Below, in pieces: positions 42,889 through 51,567 of a stretch of 53,645 nucleotides of DNA (its first letter is position 1; the number at the start of each line of letters is the position of its first letter). The translations under genes were made by a program, and so were the position numbers. This DNA comes from an uncultured Ruminococcus sp. (lineage in GTDB: Bacteria; Bacillota; Clostridia; RUG12999). The DNA lies in contig CACZWD010000004.1 in assembly GCA_902784805.1 (NCBI GenBank), forward strand, positions 1 to 53,645, written 5' to 3'. The notes under the pieces were generated by a model. The model was not told where the DNA came from, made no database searches, and saw only the letters and a list, made by a program, of their open reading frames with translations.

Positions 42889-43602
42889 TCATATCAGCTT
42901 GTTTATTTCTTTTTTCAGTCTTGAAATTATGCGTTTTTCAAGCCTTGAAATATAAGACTGTGAAATACCCAGCATGTCGGCAACTTCTTTTTGAGTCTGC
43001 TCTTTTTGACCTCTGAGTCCGAAACGCATTTCCATTATTTTTCTTTCTCTCTCACCCAAACGTGAAATTGCGCTGTAAAGAAGCTGGCGATCAGTCTCTT
43101 CTTCAATGTTTTTACTTATCACATCGTGTTCTGTACCGAGAACATCTGAAAGCAAAAGCTCATTTCCGTCCCAATCGGTATTAAGCGGCTCATCAATTGA
43201 TATTTCATTATGCTTTCCGTTGTTTTTACGAAGATACATAAGTATTTCATTTTCAATACATCGTGATGCGTAGGTCGCAAGTTTAATTTTTTTTTCGGCT
43301 TTAAAAGTATTAATTGCTTTTATAAGTCCTATTGCCCCGATAGAAACCAAATCCTCCGTACCCACGCCGCTTGATTCAAATTTTTTTGCTATATATACAA
43401 CAAGCCGAAGATTTCTTTCAATTAATATTTGTCTCACTTCATCTCCATTGTCGGATAATCTTGCTATAAGCTCCGCTTCCTCTCTTGGCTCAAGCGGCGG
43501 AGGCAAAATATCGTTACCGCCGACATAATATATGCCTCCGGTATCCTTTTTTGAAAAAAGCTTATGTATCAGCTCCGATACTATTTTTGCAAGTCCCTTC
43601 AT
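42889..43602 (-). CDS. sigE: Sporulation sigma factor SigE (pro-sigma-E)
   Basis: 237 residues. Early mother-cell sigma factor, made as an inactive membrane-bound precursor. The amphipathic pro-sequence is about 1-27, ending in [14 protein letters not shown], very close to the B. subtilis cleavage region (YYIGGSEALPPPL). Region 2 has [34 protein letters not shown] and [19 protein letters not shown]; region 4 has the [23 protein letters not shown]. Starts 7 nt after spoIIGA. The protease is the partner encoded upstream. sigG, often next to it, is not present here. Confidence 0.97.
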   Translation of the reverse strand: MKGLAKIVSELIHKLFSKKDTGGIYYVGGNDILPPPLEPREEAELIARLSDNGDEVRQILIERNLRLVVYIAKKFESSGVGTEDLVSIGAIGLIKAINTFKAEKKIKLATYASRCIENEILMYLRKNNGKHNEISIDEPLNTDWDGNELLLSDVLGTEHDVISKNIEEETDRQLLYSAISRLGERERKIMEMRFGLRGQKEQTQKEVADMLGISQSYISRLEKRIISRLKKEINKLI

Positions 43603-43609
43603 TTTTTGC

Positions 43610-44443
43610 TCAAATCCTTTCTTCCGCCGTGTTTTCCCGGCTTATCATAAGCGGACTTATCAGCCCGTCCGCTTCACTGCTTATTTTTATATTTGTTGCC
43701 GCAACAAAACATTCACATTCAATTTTTTTGCCCTCACTGTCATTTATAACAGTACGCTCCGGTTTAAATCCAAGCATTGCTCCGCAAGGCTTATCTATAG
43801 TTTTATACGGAATTAACCGTAAAAGCGGTGTTTCGTTTTTTATAAGCTTATCAAAAATTTTTTTTTGCACTATACAAACAGGTAATCCGCTTAAAGGTTC
43901 TGTAAGTACGTTACCCGTGTCTGTGATTGCCGTAAAGCTTACAGAATTTTTACCCAAATACATACTAACCACTGCGTAACTCGCGTATTGCCGTCTTATT
44001 TTTTTTATAAGAGCGCTTAAAGTCTTTACTACATAATATGCTGCCACGGCACCGAAAATAAGCATTCTTACGCTTTCGTCAAAATACACACTGCCGTTTG
44101 ATATAAAAGCTTTGCCATTTATAAAAAGCAAAAATATTACTCCACCGCATAAAAATGTTACAACATAAAATATAACAAAAGTTCGCGCAAAAGCTTTTTT
44201 GTTTTCAAAACCAAATGCTGTAAAAATCATTGCTGTCGAAATTGCGATATTTATTACTGCTGATGTAAAAAAGCTTAAATTCACAAAAAAAATAAACGTT
44301 GCAGGCAAGCCGCCGATAACAGCAGCAAACGCGGTTCTTATTTTTTTTGTTTTTTTATGTATAAAAAGCGATGTCATTTTTATGAGCAACAAATCCATAA
44401 AAAAATTTACGGCAAAAAGCACATCCGCGTAAACTGTAATCAT
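43610..44443 (-). CDS. spoIIGA: Sigma-E processing peptidase SpoIIGA
   Basis: 277 residues. Five N-terminal helices ([21 protein letters not shown] onwards to about 150) and a cytoplasmic aspartic-protease domain; [20 protein letters not shown] contains the D-T-G-N catalytic motif. In B. subtilis it cleaves pro-sigma-E after activation by SpoIIR from the forespore. ATG 44443 (GGAAGTG upstream) is preferred over an in-frame start six codons before. Promoter with unusual spacing at 44476-44508. Confidence 0.93.
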   Translation of the reverse strand: MITVYADVLFAVNFFMDLLLIKMTSLFIHKKTKKIRTAFAAVIGGLPATFIFFVNLSFFTSAVINIAISTAMIFTAFGFENKKAFARTFVIFYVVTFLCGGVIFLLFINGKAFISNGSVYFDESVRMLIFGAVAAYYVVKTLSALIKKIRRQYASYAVVSMYLGKNSVSFTAITDTGNVLTEPLSGLPVCIVQKKIFDKLIKNETPLLRLIPYKTIDKPCGAMLGFKPERTVINDSEGKKIECECFVAATNIKISSEADGLISPLMISRENTAEERI

Positions 44444-44475
44444 TTTTTCACTTCCGAGCAAGCTTTATCACTATT

Positions 44476-44508
44476 ATTATACACCTTAAAAAGAGAAAAA
44501 AATGTAAA
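44476..44508 (-). promoter_or_regulatory. spoIIG-type promoter with 21-bp spacer
   Basis: TTTACA (44508-44503) and TATAAT (44481-44476) on the minus strand, 21 bp apart, where other promoters of this window have 17. The B. subtilis spoIIG promoter has the same oddity (22 bp) and needs Spo0A. Confidence 0.6.
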
Positions 44509-44542
44509 AACATAAGACCTAAAATTTTTTATTTTTCACCTA

Positions 44543-44571
44543 TTGATTTTTATGTCGAATTATGTTAGAAT
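44543..44571 (+). promoter_or_regulatory. Divergent sigma-A promoter containing a Spo0A box
   Basis: TTGATT (44543-44548), 17-bp spacer, TAGAAT (44566-44571) for the SLBB/HhH gene. TGTCGAA (44553-44559), a match to the Spo0A box TGNCGAA, sits in the spacer and about 85 bp upstream of the expected spoIIGA start. Confidence 0.6.
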
Positions 44572-44601
44572 ATGTATATATAATTGATTGGGGATATACT
44601 T

Positions 44602-45321
44602 ATGAAAAAACAAAATGAAAGCATAAAAGAAAAAATTATTACTTTTATAAAGAGCAAATCTTTTGTTATATACTGCTTTATCATTTGCGCAGCTTTATAT
44701 TTTATCAGTATGGCAGGACAGAACTATAAAAGTGAATATACGTCTTTCTCCGATGAATATTCGACAGAACATAAAGAAAACTCAAAAATAACCGTATATG
44801 TTACCGGCGAAGTGCTAAATCCCGGTCTTTATCAGGTTGATCTTAATTCGAGAGCCTCAGCGGCAATCGAAGCAGCCGGTGGTATGACCGAAAAAGCCGA
44901 CGCGGAAGGCGTAAATATTGCTAAAATCTTAAAAGACGGCGACCAGGTAAAAGTCCCCGCCATAAAAAGCAGCAATTACAAATCAACATCATATTCAAAG
45001 AAAAGCACGTTAAAAAGCGCGTCGAAATCTTCTTCTTCCGCGGCAAAGAAAAGCAGTGCAAAAACTGCTTCCTCGCCCACGCCGGTTACAGAAACCGCCG
45101 ATACGGAAGCTGCGCCGGAGCCCGAACAAACACTTATCAGCCTGAATTGCGGCAATGCGGCACAATATATGAGGGTCAGCGGAGTTACGGCGGAAATCGC
45201 CGCGAATATCATAGATTATATCAATACTTACGGCGGTTTTGACAGTGTTGATGAGCTTCAGTTTGTTAAAGGTATAGATATTTCTCTCTACAACAAAATC
45301 AAAGATTTCTTTACAGTATGA
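44602..45321 (+). CDS. SLBB and helix-hairpin-helix membrane-anchored protein (ComEA-like layout)
   Basis: 239 residues from ATG 44602 (GGGGAT upstream; an in-frame TTG six codons earlier lacks a site). One membrane helix (FVIYCFIICAALYFISMAG), an SLBB domain (KITVYVTGEVLNPGLYQVD to GDQVKVPAI, about 70-130), a Ser/Lys/Ala/Pro-rich linker (about 130-185) and a C-terminal HhH pair. ComEA binds DNA at the surface during uptake, but here the hairpins read SGVT and KGID where GIG is usual, and comEB/comEC are absent, so DNA binding is doubtful. Divergent from spoIIGA-sigE. Confidence 0.82.
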   Translation: MKKQNESIKEKIITFIKSKSFVIYCFIICAALYFISMAGQNYKSEYTSFSDEYSTEHKENSKITVYVTGEVLNPGLYQVDLNSRASAAIEAAGGMTEKADAEGVNIAKILKDGDQVKVPAIKSSNYKSTSYSKKSTLKSASKSSSSAAKKSSAKTASSPTPVTETADTEAAPEPEQTLISLNCGNAAQYMRVSGVTAEIAANIIDYINTYGGFDSVDELQFVKGIDISLYNKIKDFFTV

Positions 45322-45371
45322 TTTTATATAATTTTTTTCAAAAAAGACTGTACTTTTTTAAAAAAATAGTA

Positions 45372-45387
45372 TATAATAGTATATAAT
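45372..45387 (+). promoter_or_regulatory. Tandem -10 boxes of rhaA
   Basis: TATAAT occurs twice 10 bp apart (45372-45377 and 45382-45387), each preceded by AGTA. No good -35 box at 17 bp, so the site may depend on an activator. AAAGGCGG serves as ribosome site. Confidence 0.5.
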
Positions 45388-45419
45388 TTATAACAAATAT
45401 TTTGAAAGGCGGAAAAAAA

Positions 45420-46679
45420 ATGTATGATGTAAAAAAAGGTTATGAGGTGGCTAAAGAGTTTTATGCAAGATACGGCATTGATACCGATAAAATGCTTGAA
45501 ATCTGTGACAGCACTCCTCTTTCTATTCACTGCTGGCAGGGCGATGACGTTAATGGCTTTGAAAAAAAAGAAGGCGGTCTTACCGGTGGTATTCAAACAA
45601 CCGGAAATTATATGGGCAAAGCAAGAAATCCCGAAGAACTCCGCGCTGACCTTGATTTTGCTATGAAATACATTCCCGGCGAAAAAAAGATTAATATTCA
45701 CGCAAGCTATCTTGAAGCGGATACTTTTGTTGACAGAAATGAAATTGAGCCGAAGCATTTTGAAAATTGGGCAAATTGGGCTGTTTCCCGTGGTATAGGC
45801 ATTGATTTTAATCCTACATATTTTTCTCACCCGAAGAGTAATAACGGTACTCTTTCCGCTGCAAATGACGATGTTCGCAGATTTTGGATTGAACACGGAA
45901 TCCGCTGCCGTAAAATAGGAGAATATTTTTATAAAAAAACAGGCAAAACCTGTGTTATAAACCATTGGACTCCGGACGGCGACAAAGAATTTCCGATTGA
46001 CACAATAGGTCCGAGACTTCGCCTTAAAGACAGTTATGATAAAATTTTTGAAGCAACAAAAGACGTTGAAGGCGTTATGGACGGTATTGAATCAAAGGTG
46101 TTCGGCATCGGAGCAGAAAGCTTTACGGCAGGTTCGCATGAGTTTTGTATGGGCTATGTATTAAGCAAAAAATCCGACCACATCATTCTTACTCTTGATA
46201 CAGGTCATTATCATCCGACAGAAACGGTTTCCGCAAAGCTTGCTTCTGTCTATACTTTCTTAAATCACGTACTTTTACATGTTTCAAGACCTGTACGCTG
46301 GGATTCCGACCACGTTGTTGCTTTTGATGATGAAACGAGAGCCATTATGGAAGAACTTGTACGTCTTGACAAGCTTAAAGACACATATATAGCAACTGAT
46401 TTCTTTGATGCTTCGATAAATCGTACCGCCGCATGGATAATCGGTCTCAGAAACACAAGAAAAGCTATCCTTGCTGCGCTTTTACAGCCTGTATCGCTTA
46501 TGAAGGATTTGGAAGCAAAAGGAGATGTCAGCGGCAGACTTGCTGTATCTCAGGAATTTAAAGCAGCTCCGTTTTCTCTTGTATGGGATTATTATTGCCA
46601 GCAGCAGGATGCGGGTGTTGGACTTGAATGGCTTGAAGATGTACGCACATATGAAAAAGATGTGCTTTCAAAGAGATAA
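45420..46679 (+). CDS. rhaA: L-rhamnose isomerase
   Basis: 419 residues from ATG 45420. Converts L-rhamnose to L-rhamnulose. Family-specific stretches: STPLSIHCWQGDDVNGFE near 31, GIQTTGNYMGKARN near 58, NIHASYLEADTFVDR near 97, FNPTYFSHPKS near 132, NHWTPDGDKEFP near 185 and LTLDTGHYHPTETVS near 265 supply the metal and substrate ligands (Glu, Asp, His). No rhaB, rhaD, regulator or permease is next to it, so the rest of the pathway must be elsewhere. Single gene. Confidence 0.96.
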   Translation: MYDVKKGYEVAKEFYARYGIDTDKMLEICDSTPLSIHCWQGDDVNGFEKKEGGLTGGIQTTGNYMGKARNPEELRADLDFAMKYIPGEKKINIHASYLEADTFVDRNEIEPKHFENWANWAVSRGIGIDFNPTYFSHPKSNNGTLSAANDDVRRFWIEHGIRCRKIGEYFYKKTGKTCVINHWTPDGDKEFPIDTIGPRLRLKDSYDKIFEATKDVEGVMDGIESKVFGIGAESFTAGSHEFCMGYVLSKKSDHIILTLDTGHYHPTETVSAKLASVYTFLNHVLLHVSRPVRWDSDHVVAFDDETRAIMEELVRLDKLKDTYIATDFFDASINRTAAWIIGLRNTRKAILAALLQPVSLMKDLEAKGDVSGRLAVSQEFKAAPFSLVWDYYCQQQDAGVGLEWLEDVRTYEKDVLSKR

Positions 46680-46724
46680 TTCCTCTATAAAAATAAAAAT
46701 TTTTAAAATTTTTCCTAAAATACC

Positions 46725-46753
46725 TTGACAAAATTGCAATTTTCGGTTATAAT
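46725..46753 (+). promoter_or_regulatory. Consensus sigma-A promoter of rpmH-rnpA operon
   Basis: TTGACA (46725-46730), 17-bp spacer, TATAAT (46748-46753). The leader of about 85 nt contains a near-perfect palindrome TGCTGT-ACAGCA (46767-46787) and a small GCCGAAAGGC hairpin before the ribosome site GAGGAGGTG. Confidence 0.85.
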
Positions 46754-46846
46754 TGTAATGTTATTTTGCTGTGTATGATATACAGCAACATAATTCTATT
46801 AAGAAAAAACGCCGAAAGGCTTTGAAAAATTCGAGGAGGTGTCAAT

Positions 46847-46981
46847 ATGTTAAGAACATACCAGCCCAAGAAAAGACAGAGAAGTAAAGAACACGGCTTC
46901 AGAAAACGTATGGCTACCAAAAACGGCAGAAAAGTCCTTGCCAGAAGAAGGTTAAAAGGCAGAAAAGTTTTATCTGCATAA
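46847..46981 (+). CDS. rpmH: Ribosomal protein L34
   Basis: 44 residues: [20 protein letters not shown], then [14 protein letters not shown] and LKGRKVLSA, unmistakable for L34. Basic 50S protein. GAGGAGGTG ribosome site 6 nt before the ATG. First gene of the rpmH-rnpA-yidD-yidC-khpB run; no dnaA lies upstream. Confidence 0.98.
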   Translation: MLRTYQPKKRQRSKEHGFRKRMATKNGRKVLARRRLKGRKVLSA

Positions 46982-47067
46982 TCGTTTGATGTATGATAAG
47001 CGGGTTTTACCCGCTTTTTCTACTTAGCTTATGTCACTGTCTGTTGTTTTCCGAAAGGACGGTTAGT

Positions 47068-47412
47068 ATGAAAAAAACGCTTTCCATAACGAGAAACACG
47101 CTTTTTAAACGTCTTTATTCAAAAGGTAAAAGCGCCGCAAATCACGAGCTTGCGCTTTATATTCAAAAAAGCAACGCTCCCGTAAACAGACTTGGCATAA
47201 CGGTAAGTACAAAGCTTGGAAACGCGGTTATACGTAACCGTACAAAAAGACGCATAAAAGAAGCTTACAGAAGAATTGAAAACCTTTTGCCTTCGGGATA
47301 TAATTTTGTTATTGTCGCAAGATTCGGCGCAATAAATAAAAAAAGCACCGAACTTGAACATTCCATAATTAAGCTTCTGAAAAAAACCGATGTAAAGGTG
47401 AACGAACAATGA
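47068..47412 (+). CDS. rnpA: Ribonuclease P protein component
   Basis: 114 residues from ATG 47068 (GAAAGGACGG upstream). The frame is open 25 codons earlier without similarity. RNP motif: [27 protein letters not shown], given here in part as [12 protein letters not shown], which contacts RNase P RNA and tRNA leader; Phe in [13 protein letters not shown] fits the central-cleft position. Overlaps yidD by 4 bp (ATGA). Confidence 0.96.
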   Translation: MKKTLSITRNTLFKRLYSKGKSAANHELALYIQKSNAPVNRLGITVSTKLGNAVIRNRTKRRIKEAYRRIENLLPSGYNFVIVARFGAINKKSTELEHSIIKLLKKTDVKVNEQ

Positions 47413-47642
47413 ATAAGCCTATTATTTTATTAATACGGTTTTACAGGCGTTTTCTTTCCCCTTTAAAACTTCATTCATCATGCCGGTTTTATCCGACTTG
47501 TTCGCAGTACGCCATAATATGCTATGAAAGATTTAATTTTTTTAAAGCATCGTGGCTTACTTTAAAGCGTCTTTTAAAATGCAATCCGTTTTGCGAGGGC
47601 GGTATAGATTATCCGCCCGAATCAAAAAAAAGAGGTGAATAA
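47409..47642 (+). CDS. yidD: Membrane protein insertion efficiency factor YidD
   Basis: 77 residues: [37 protein letters not shown], and [13 protein letters not shown] carry the three conserved cysteines of the family. Peripheral membrane protein thought to help YidC-dependent insertion. Coupled to rnpA by ATGA and lies 1 bp ahead of yidC. Confidence 0.96.
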   Translation: MNKPIILLIRFYRRFLSPLKLHSSCRFYPTCSQYAIICYERFNFFKASWLTLKRLLKCNPFCEGGIDYPPESKKRGE

Positions 47643-47643
47643 T

Positions 47644-48582
47644 ATGGGCTCAATTTTTGACGCGCTTTACAGCGCGCTTGGTTGGCTTATGGAAATAATA
47701 TACAGCGTTGTGAAAAATTATGGCGTTTCCATAATTATTTTTACGCTTCTTACAAAGGCTATCCTTTTTCCGCTGAATTTAAATCAGCAAAAATCTGCCG
47801 CAGGGATGCAGAAAGTTAAGCCTCTGCTTGATGAGGCTCAAAAAAAATACGCAAACAACAAAGAAAAACTCAGTGAAGAAACCATGAAAATATATAAGGA
47901 AAACGGTATAAATCCTGCCGGAGGCTGCTTGCCGCTTCTTATCCAATTACCTTTCATCTGGGCTCTTTACAGAATTATTCAGCAGCCATATACCTATATA
48001 CTGCACTGGAACGCGGATAAATTCGCACAATACGGCATAAAATTTGCGAACAAAAATGAAATGCGTCAGGAAATTCAGTTTGTTGCCGCAAAGATAAAAG
48101 AAGGCGTGCTTACAAATCCTCTTAACTTTAAATTTCTCGGTATGGACCTTTCGGAAACTCCCGATATTCATAAATTCGGTCCTCTTTGGGCTATCCCCGT
48201 GCTTGCTGCAGCGCTTACTTTTGCGCAAAGCAAGCTGATGTTTATAGGTCTTTCAAAGGAAGAGCTTGAACTCAGAAAAACAAAAAAAAATAAGCCCGAA
48301 AACACGAGGCCACCTCGTCCAGGTGAAAAAGATCCCTCAAATACCGAAGCTATGACAAACAATATGATATATTTTATGCCGCTTATGACACTTTGGTTTA
48401 CCTTTATTTTACCGGCAGGTATAGGGCTTTACTGGATTACCGGCAGTGCCGTTCAGATACTTCTTACTTATGTATCGAACAAATATATTGTACCAAAAAT
48501 GAAAACAAATACAAAAGGAGGAAAATCTGATGACATTGAAGCAGTCAGAACAAAGCTCAGAGAAAAGCGCAAAGACTCTTGA
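47644..48582 (+). CDS. yidC: YidC/Oxa1/SpoIIIJ membrane protein insertase
   Basis: 312 residues from ATG 47644 (GAGGTG upstream). Five helices as in Gram-positive YidC: one near 10-45 (KNYGVSIIIFTLLTKAILFP with the conserved basic residue in the groove), the C1 hairpin KSAAGMQKVKPLLDEAQKKY, LPFIWALYRIIQQP near 105, and MPLMTLWFTFILPAGIGLYW near 245. No lipobox or signal peptide was evident. A Lys-rich loop of about 35 residues (near 205-240) precedes the last helices. Its end overlaps khpB by 53 bp. Confidence 0.95.
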   Translation: MGSIFDALYSALGWLMEIIYSVVKNYGVSIIIFTLLTKAILFPLNLNQQKSAAGMQKVKPLLDEAQKKYANNKEKLSEETMKIYKENGINPAGGCLPLLIQLPFIWALYRIIQQPYTYILHWNADKFAQYGIKFANKNEMRQEIQFVAAKIKEGVLTNPLNFKFLGMDLSETPDIHKFGPLWAIPVLAAALTFAQSKLMFIGLSKEELELRKTKKNKPENTRPPRPGEKDPSNTEAMTNNMIYFMPLMTLWFTFILPAGIGLYWITGSAVQILLTYVSNKYIVPKMKTNTKGGKSDDIEAVRTKLREKRKDS

Positions 48583-49177
48583 AGAAGCTGTTAATCTGTG
48601 TGTCGAAGAACTTGGTGTTCCAAAGGAAGACCTTGAAATAGAAGTTATTGACGAAGGAAGTCGTGGATTTCTCGGCATAGGCGGCAGAGATGCCGTTGTA
48701 AGAGCAACCGCTAAATTTAATATAGGAAATATCGCAAAAAGGTTCATTGATGGAATTATTGGTCCCATGGGGCTTGATGTTGAATATGATGTAGACATAG
48801 ACGGAAACAATCTTACAATTAATCTTCTTGGTGAAAATATGGGAATATTAATCGGCAGACGAGGCGAAACCCTTGACGCGATTCAATATCTCACAAGCCT
48901 CGCCGTAAACAAATACACAAAGGATTACACAAAGGTTGTTGTTGATACCGAAAATTATAAAAGCAAGCGTCAAGATACCCTTAGAAAGCTTGCAAAACGT
49001 ATTGCGAGTCAGGTTATAAAAACCAAAAAAGATATAACACTTGAGCCGATGAATCCAAACGAAAGAAGAATTATCCATTCTACACTTCAGTCAAACAGGC
49101 TTGTTTATACCTATTCTACAGGCGACGAACCAAACAGGCGCGTTGTTATCAGCCTTAAAGAAAACAAAAAAGATTAA
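48530..49177 (+). CDS. khpB: RNA-binding protein KhpB (Jag, SpoIIIJ-associated)
   Basis: 215 residues. Jag_N domain (LEEAVNLCVEELGVPKEDLE, GSRGFLGIGGRDAVV), KH domain (LLGENMGILIGRRGETLDAI) and R3H domain (ERRIIHSTLQSN with RVVISL). Binds RNA with KhpA and affects cell division and elongation in streptococci; its role here is inferred only. AGGAGG ribosome site lies inside the end of yidC. Terminator follows. mnmE and mnmG, which often come next, are absent. Confidence 0.95.
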   Translation: MTLKQSEQSSEKSAKTLEEAVNLCVEELGVPKEDLEIEVIDEGSRGFLGIGGRDAVVRATAKFNIGNIAKRFIDGIIGPMGLDVEYDVDIDGNNLTINLLGENMGILIGRRGETLDAIQYLTSLAVNKYTKDYTKVVVDTENYKSKRQDTLRKLAKRIASQVIKTKKDITLEPMNPNERRIIHSTLQSNRLVYTYSTGDEPNRRVVISLKENKKD

Positions 49178-49192
49178 TAAAAATGCTAAAAA

Positions 49193-49219
49193 CGGAGGCG
49201 TAAAACCTCCGCTTTTTTT
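49193..49219 (+). terminator. Intrinsic terminator of the rpmH-khpB operon
   Basis: CGGAGG/CCTCCG stem, 7-nt loop, then C and seven T. Confidence 0.9.
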
Positions 49220-49251
49220 ATAACTATTGCTCTGATTAAATTATATATAAA

Positions 49252-49485
49252 TTAATCAAGCGAAAAATCCTCAGGTGAAAAATCTTTCTCTATATTTCTC
49301 TTTTTTTTAGGTCTTGCAATAAGAAGATTTTTTTTATATTTTTTACAATAACCGTTTGCGGAAACAATTCCGTGTTTTGCGCAAAGCACATCACCGTTTA
49401 TGCTGCCGCTTCTGCCGTAAACACAGTCAAAGCAGCTTCCTTCGGGCAAAATTTCCGACTCTTTACGGAATGAAAAAATACCCAT
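49252..49485 (-). CDS. Small four-cysteine protein of unknown function
   Basis: 77 residues from ATG 49485 (AAGGAGG upstream). SCFDCVYG near 18-25, VLCAKHG near 37 and GYCKKYKK near 48 form C-x2-C ... C ... C, suggesting a zinc knuckle. The C-terminus is basic then acidic (PKKKRNIEKDFSPEDFSLD). It begins 13 nt after the permease stop and so belongs to the transporter transcript. Function not recognised. Confidence 0.7.
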   Translation of the reverse strand: MGIFSFRKESEILPEGSCFDCVYGRSGSINGDVLCAKHGIVSANGYCKKYKKNLLIARPKKKRNIEKDFSPEDFSLD

Positions 49486-49498
49486 TCTGCTTCCTCCT

Positions 49499-50476
49499 TT
49501 ACCTGTCTTCACGAAAATATGAAAGACCGAGGCTTGCCGGCGGCTGATTTTCTTTTTTATTGCGTATGCTGGTAATTATAAGAACAATTATTGTAACAAC
49601 ATACGGCAAAGTTTTAACAAGCTCAACAGCCTGTACAGAAATATTTGACATATATATAGGCACAACATAAAGACCGCCGAATAAAATAGAGCCGAGTATG
49701 CTTATATCCGGCCGCCATATAGCGAAAATAACAAGCGCAATCGCAAGCCAGCCACGGTCACCAAACGCATTGTTCGACCAAGAGCCGTTAGCGTAATCCA
49801 TAACGTAATAAAGACCGCCGAGTCCGGCAATCATACTGCCTATGCAGGTTGCGAAGTATTTATATTTTGTCACGCTTATACCGGCTGCGTCCGCTGTTGC
49901 AGGACTTTCCCCGATTGAGCGAAGATGCAGCCCGATTCTTGTTCTGCGTAAAATAAATGTACATATAAGTTAAATAATTATTGCCGTATATGTTAAAAAG
50001 CCATATGAAAGAACAATATCTCCGAATAAGCCGAGTTTACCGGCAAACGGCAAAGTCATTTTAAAAGCATTACTTGTACGGCTTAAAGAGATTGACGGAA
50101 TATCACTCTTTGTAAGCGTTATAAGAGAGCCTCCGAAAAAGTTACCTATACCTATACCAAAGGTAGTAAGCGCAAGCCCTGTAACGTTCTGATTCGCGCG
50201 CAGTGTTACCGTTAAAAAACAATATATAAGTCCCATAATAAGTGAGCCAATAAGGCAAGACATAAGTGTAATGGCAATAGCGGCAAAAGGATTTATATTT
50301 GCTGTACTTTGTTCATACATAAACGCTCCGGCTACGCCGCTTATCGCGCCAACGTACATAATACCGGGTATGCCAAGATTAAGGTTTCCCGATTTTTCTG
50401 TCAATATTTCACCTGTCGAGCCAAGCAAAAGCGGTATTCCCTGCATTACGGCACGTTTAATAATTACAGAAATCAT
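49499..50476 (-). pseudogene. Nucleoside ABC transporter permease (NupQ-like) interrupted by one in-frame stop
   Basis: A 326-codon frame, open except for TAA at 49972-49970. Upstream part: GSTGEILTEKSGNLNLGIPG, VTLRANQNVTGLALTTFGIG; downstream, in the same frame and with no missing bases: LRRTRIGLHLRSIGESPATA, DAAGISVTKYKY, ending SYFREDR. Both parts are well conserved for the BMP/Nup permease family, so the stop looks recent, or a sequence error or strain variant. GGAGG precedes the ATG; its start overlaps the first permease by 4 bp. If real, the transporter lacks half of its membrane channel. Confidence 0.88.
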
Positions 50477-51567
50477 TTTGCTGCCTCCTTGTTGCTGTTT
50501 TTACTTAACTTTAACTTATAATTAATAAAAAATTCACTTCCGATAATAAAGAAAATTATTATTCCTGTTATAATATCGGAAAACGAATCGTTAAGCCTAT
50601 ATACTTCCGATATTTTCGAAGCTCCCTTCTCAAGAAAAACAATCAGAAATGATGTAAATACCATAAATATTGGGTCAAATTTCGCAAGCCATGAAACCAT
50701 TATTGCTGTAAAGCCTCTGCCTCCGGCCGTTGAGGATTTTAGCGAATGGTCTGTTCCCGCAACAAGTAAAAGTCCCGCAATGCCGCATATAGCTCCCGAA
50801 ATCAGCATTGTGCGAAGAATTATCTTTTTCACGTCTATTCCTACATATCTTGCCGTGTTCGGGCTTCCGCCAACAACAGCAATTTCATAGCCCTGCTTTG
50901 TATATTTAAGATAAATAAACATCGCAATCGTAAGTACAGCGACAACAATTATGTTAAGCATATATTTTTGTCCGCCAATTACGGGAAGCCGCCCAAATTC
51001 AAGCACGCGCGGCGTACCGGAGCCTTTTGGAACGGACCATATGAATGTAAAATACGAAACAATCTGTATGGCAACATAATTCATCATAAGCGTAAAAAGC
51101 GATTCGTTTGTTTCCCAATTAGCTTTAAAAAACGCCGGAATAAAACCCCATACCGCGCCCGCAACTATACTTGCCGCAACCATAACAACAATTAAAAGCG
51201 GTGTCGGAAGCTTATTCCCGAGGAAAATCATACATACCTCTGTCGCAAGTCCGCCGATAAGAACCTGACCTTCCGCGCCGAGATTCCAGAATTTCATTTT
51301 AAAGGCAGGCGTAACTGCAAGCGATACGCAAAGAAGTATAGCAACATTCTGCAAAAGATTCCATATTCTGCGGCTTGTGCCGAAAGCGCCTTCAAACATT
51401 GTTATATATACATTTATAGGGTTAAGCCCGGTCAATGCGAGAGTAACAAACCCACAGACAATAAGCGCGGCAAGTATAGCGGCGGCTCTTATTGTCCATG
51501 CTTTCCACCATACTATCGTGTTTCGCTTTGATATATGAAATAACGGTTCGTAAGCTTTTTTAGTCAT
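50473..51567 (-). CDS. Nucleoside ABC transporter permease (NupP-like)
   Basis: 364 residues from ATG 51567, with GGAGG 6 nt upstream and 8-bp overlap with the ATPase gene. About ten helices; GLNPINVYITMFEGAFG, FKMKFWNLGAEGQVLIGGL, TLMMNYVAI and YEIAVVGGSPNTARYVGID with GGRGFTAIMVSWLAKFDP are typical of the BPD_transp_2 permeases that pair with BMP lipoproteins for nucleoside uptake. Confidence 0.93.
   Translation of the reverse strand: MTKKAYEPLFHISKRNTIVWWKAWTIRAAAILAALIVCGFVTLALTGLNPINVYITMFEGAFGTSRRIWNLLQNVAILLCVSLAVTPAFKMKFWNLGAEGQVLIGGLATEVCMIFLGNKLPTPLLIVVMVAASIVAGAVWGFIPAFFKANWETNESLFTLMMNYVAIQIVSYFTFIWSVPKGSGTPRVLEFGRLPVIGGQKYMLNIIVVAVLTIAMFIYLKYTKQGYEIAVVGGSPNTARYVGIDVKKIILRTMLISGAICGIAGLLLVAGTDHSLKSSTAGGRGFTAIMVSWLAKFDPIFMVFTSFLIVFLEKGASKISEVYRLNDSFSDIITGIIIFFIIGSEFFINYKLKLSKNSNKEAAK

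Noticed and set aside
45324..45965. 213-codon minus-strand frame
   Set aside because: Complement of the rhaA coding sequence; composition is that of a shadow frame rich in Ile, Phe and Lys.
49970..49972. Stop-codon reassignment in the permease
   Set aside because: TAA ends many clear genes here (for example glnN-linked permease end, rnc region and rpmH), so the standard code applies.
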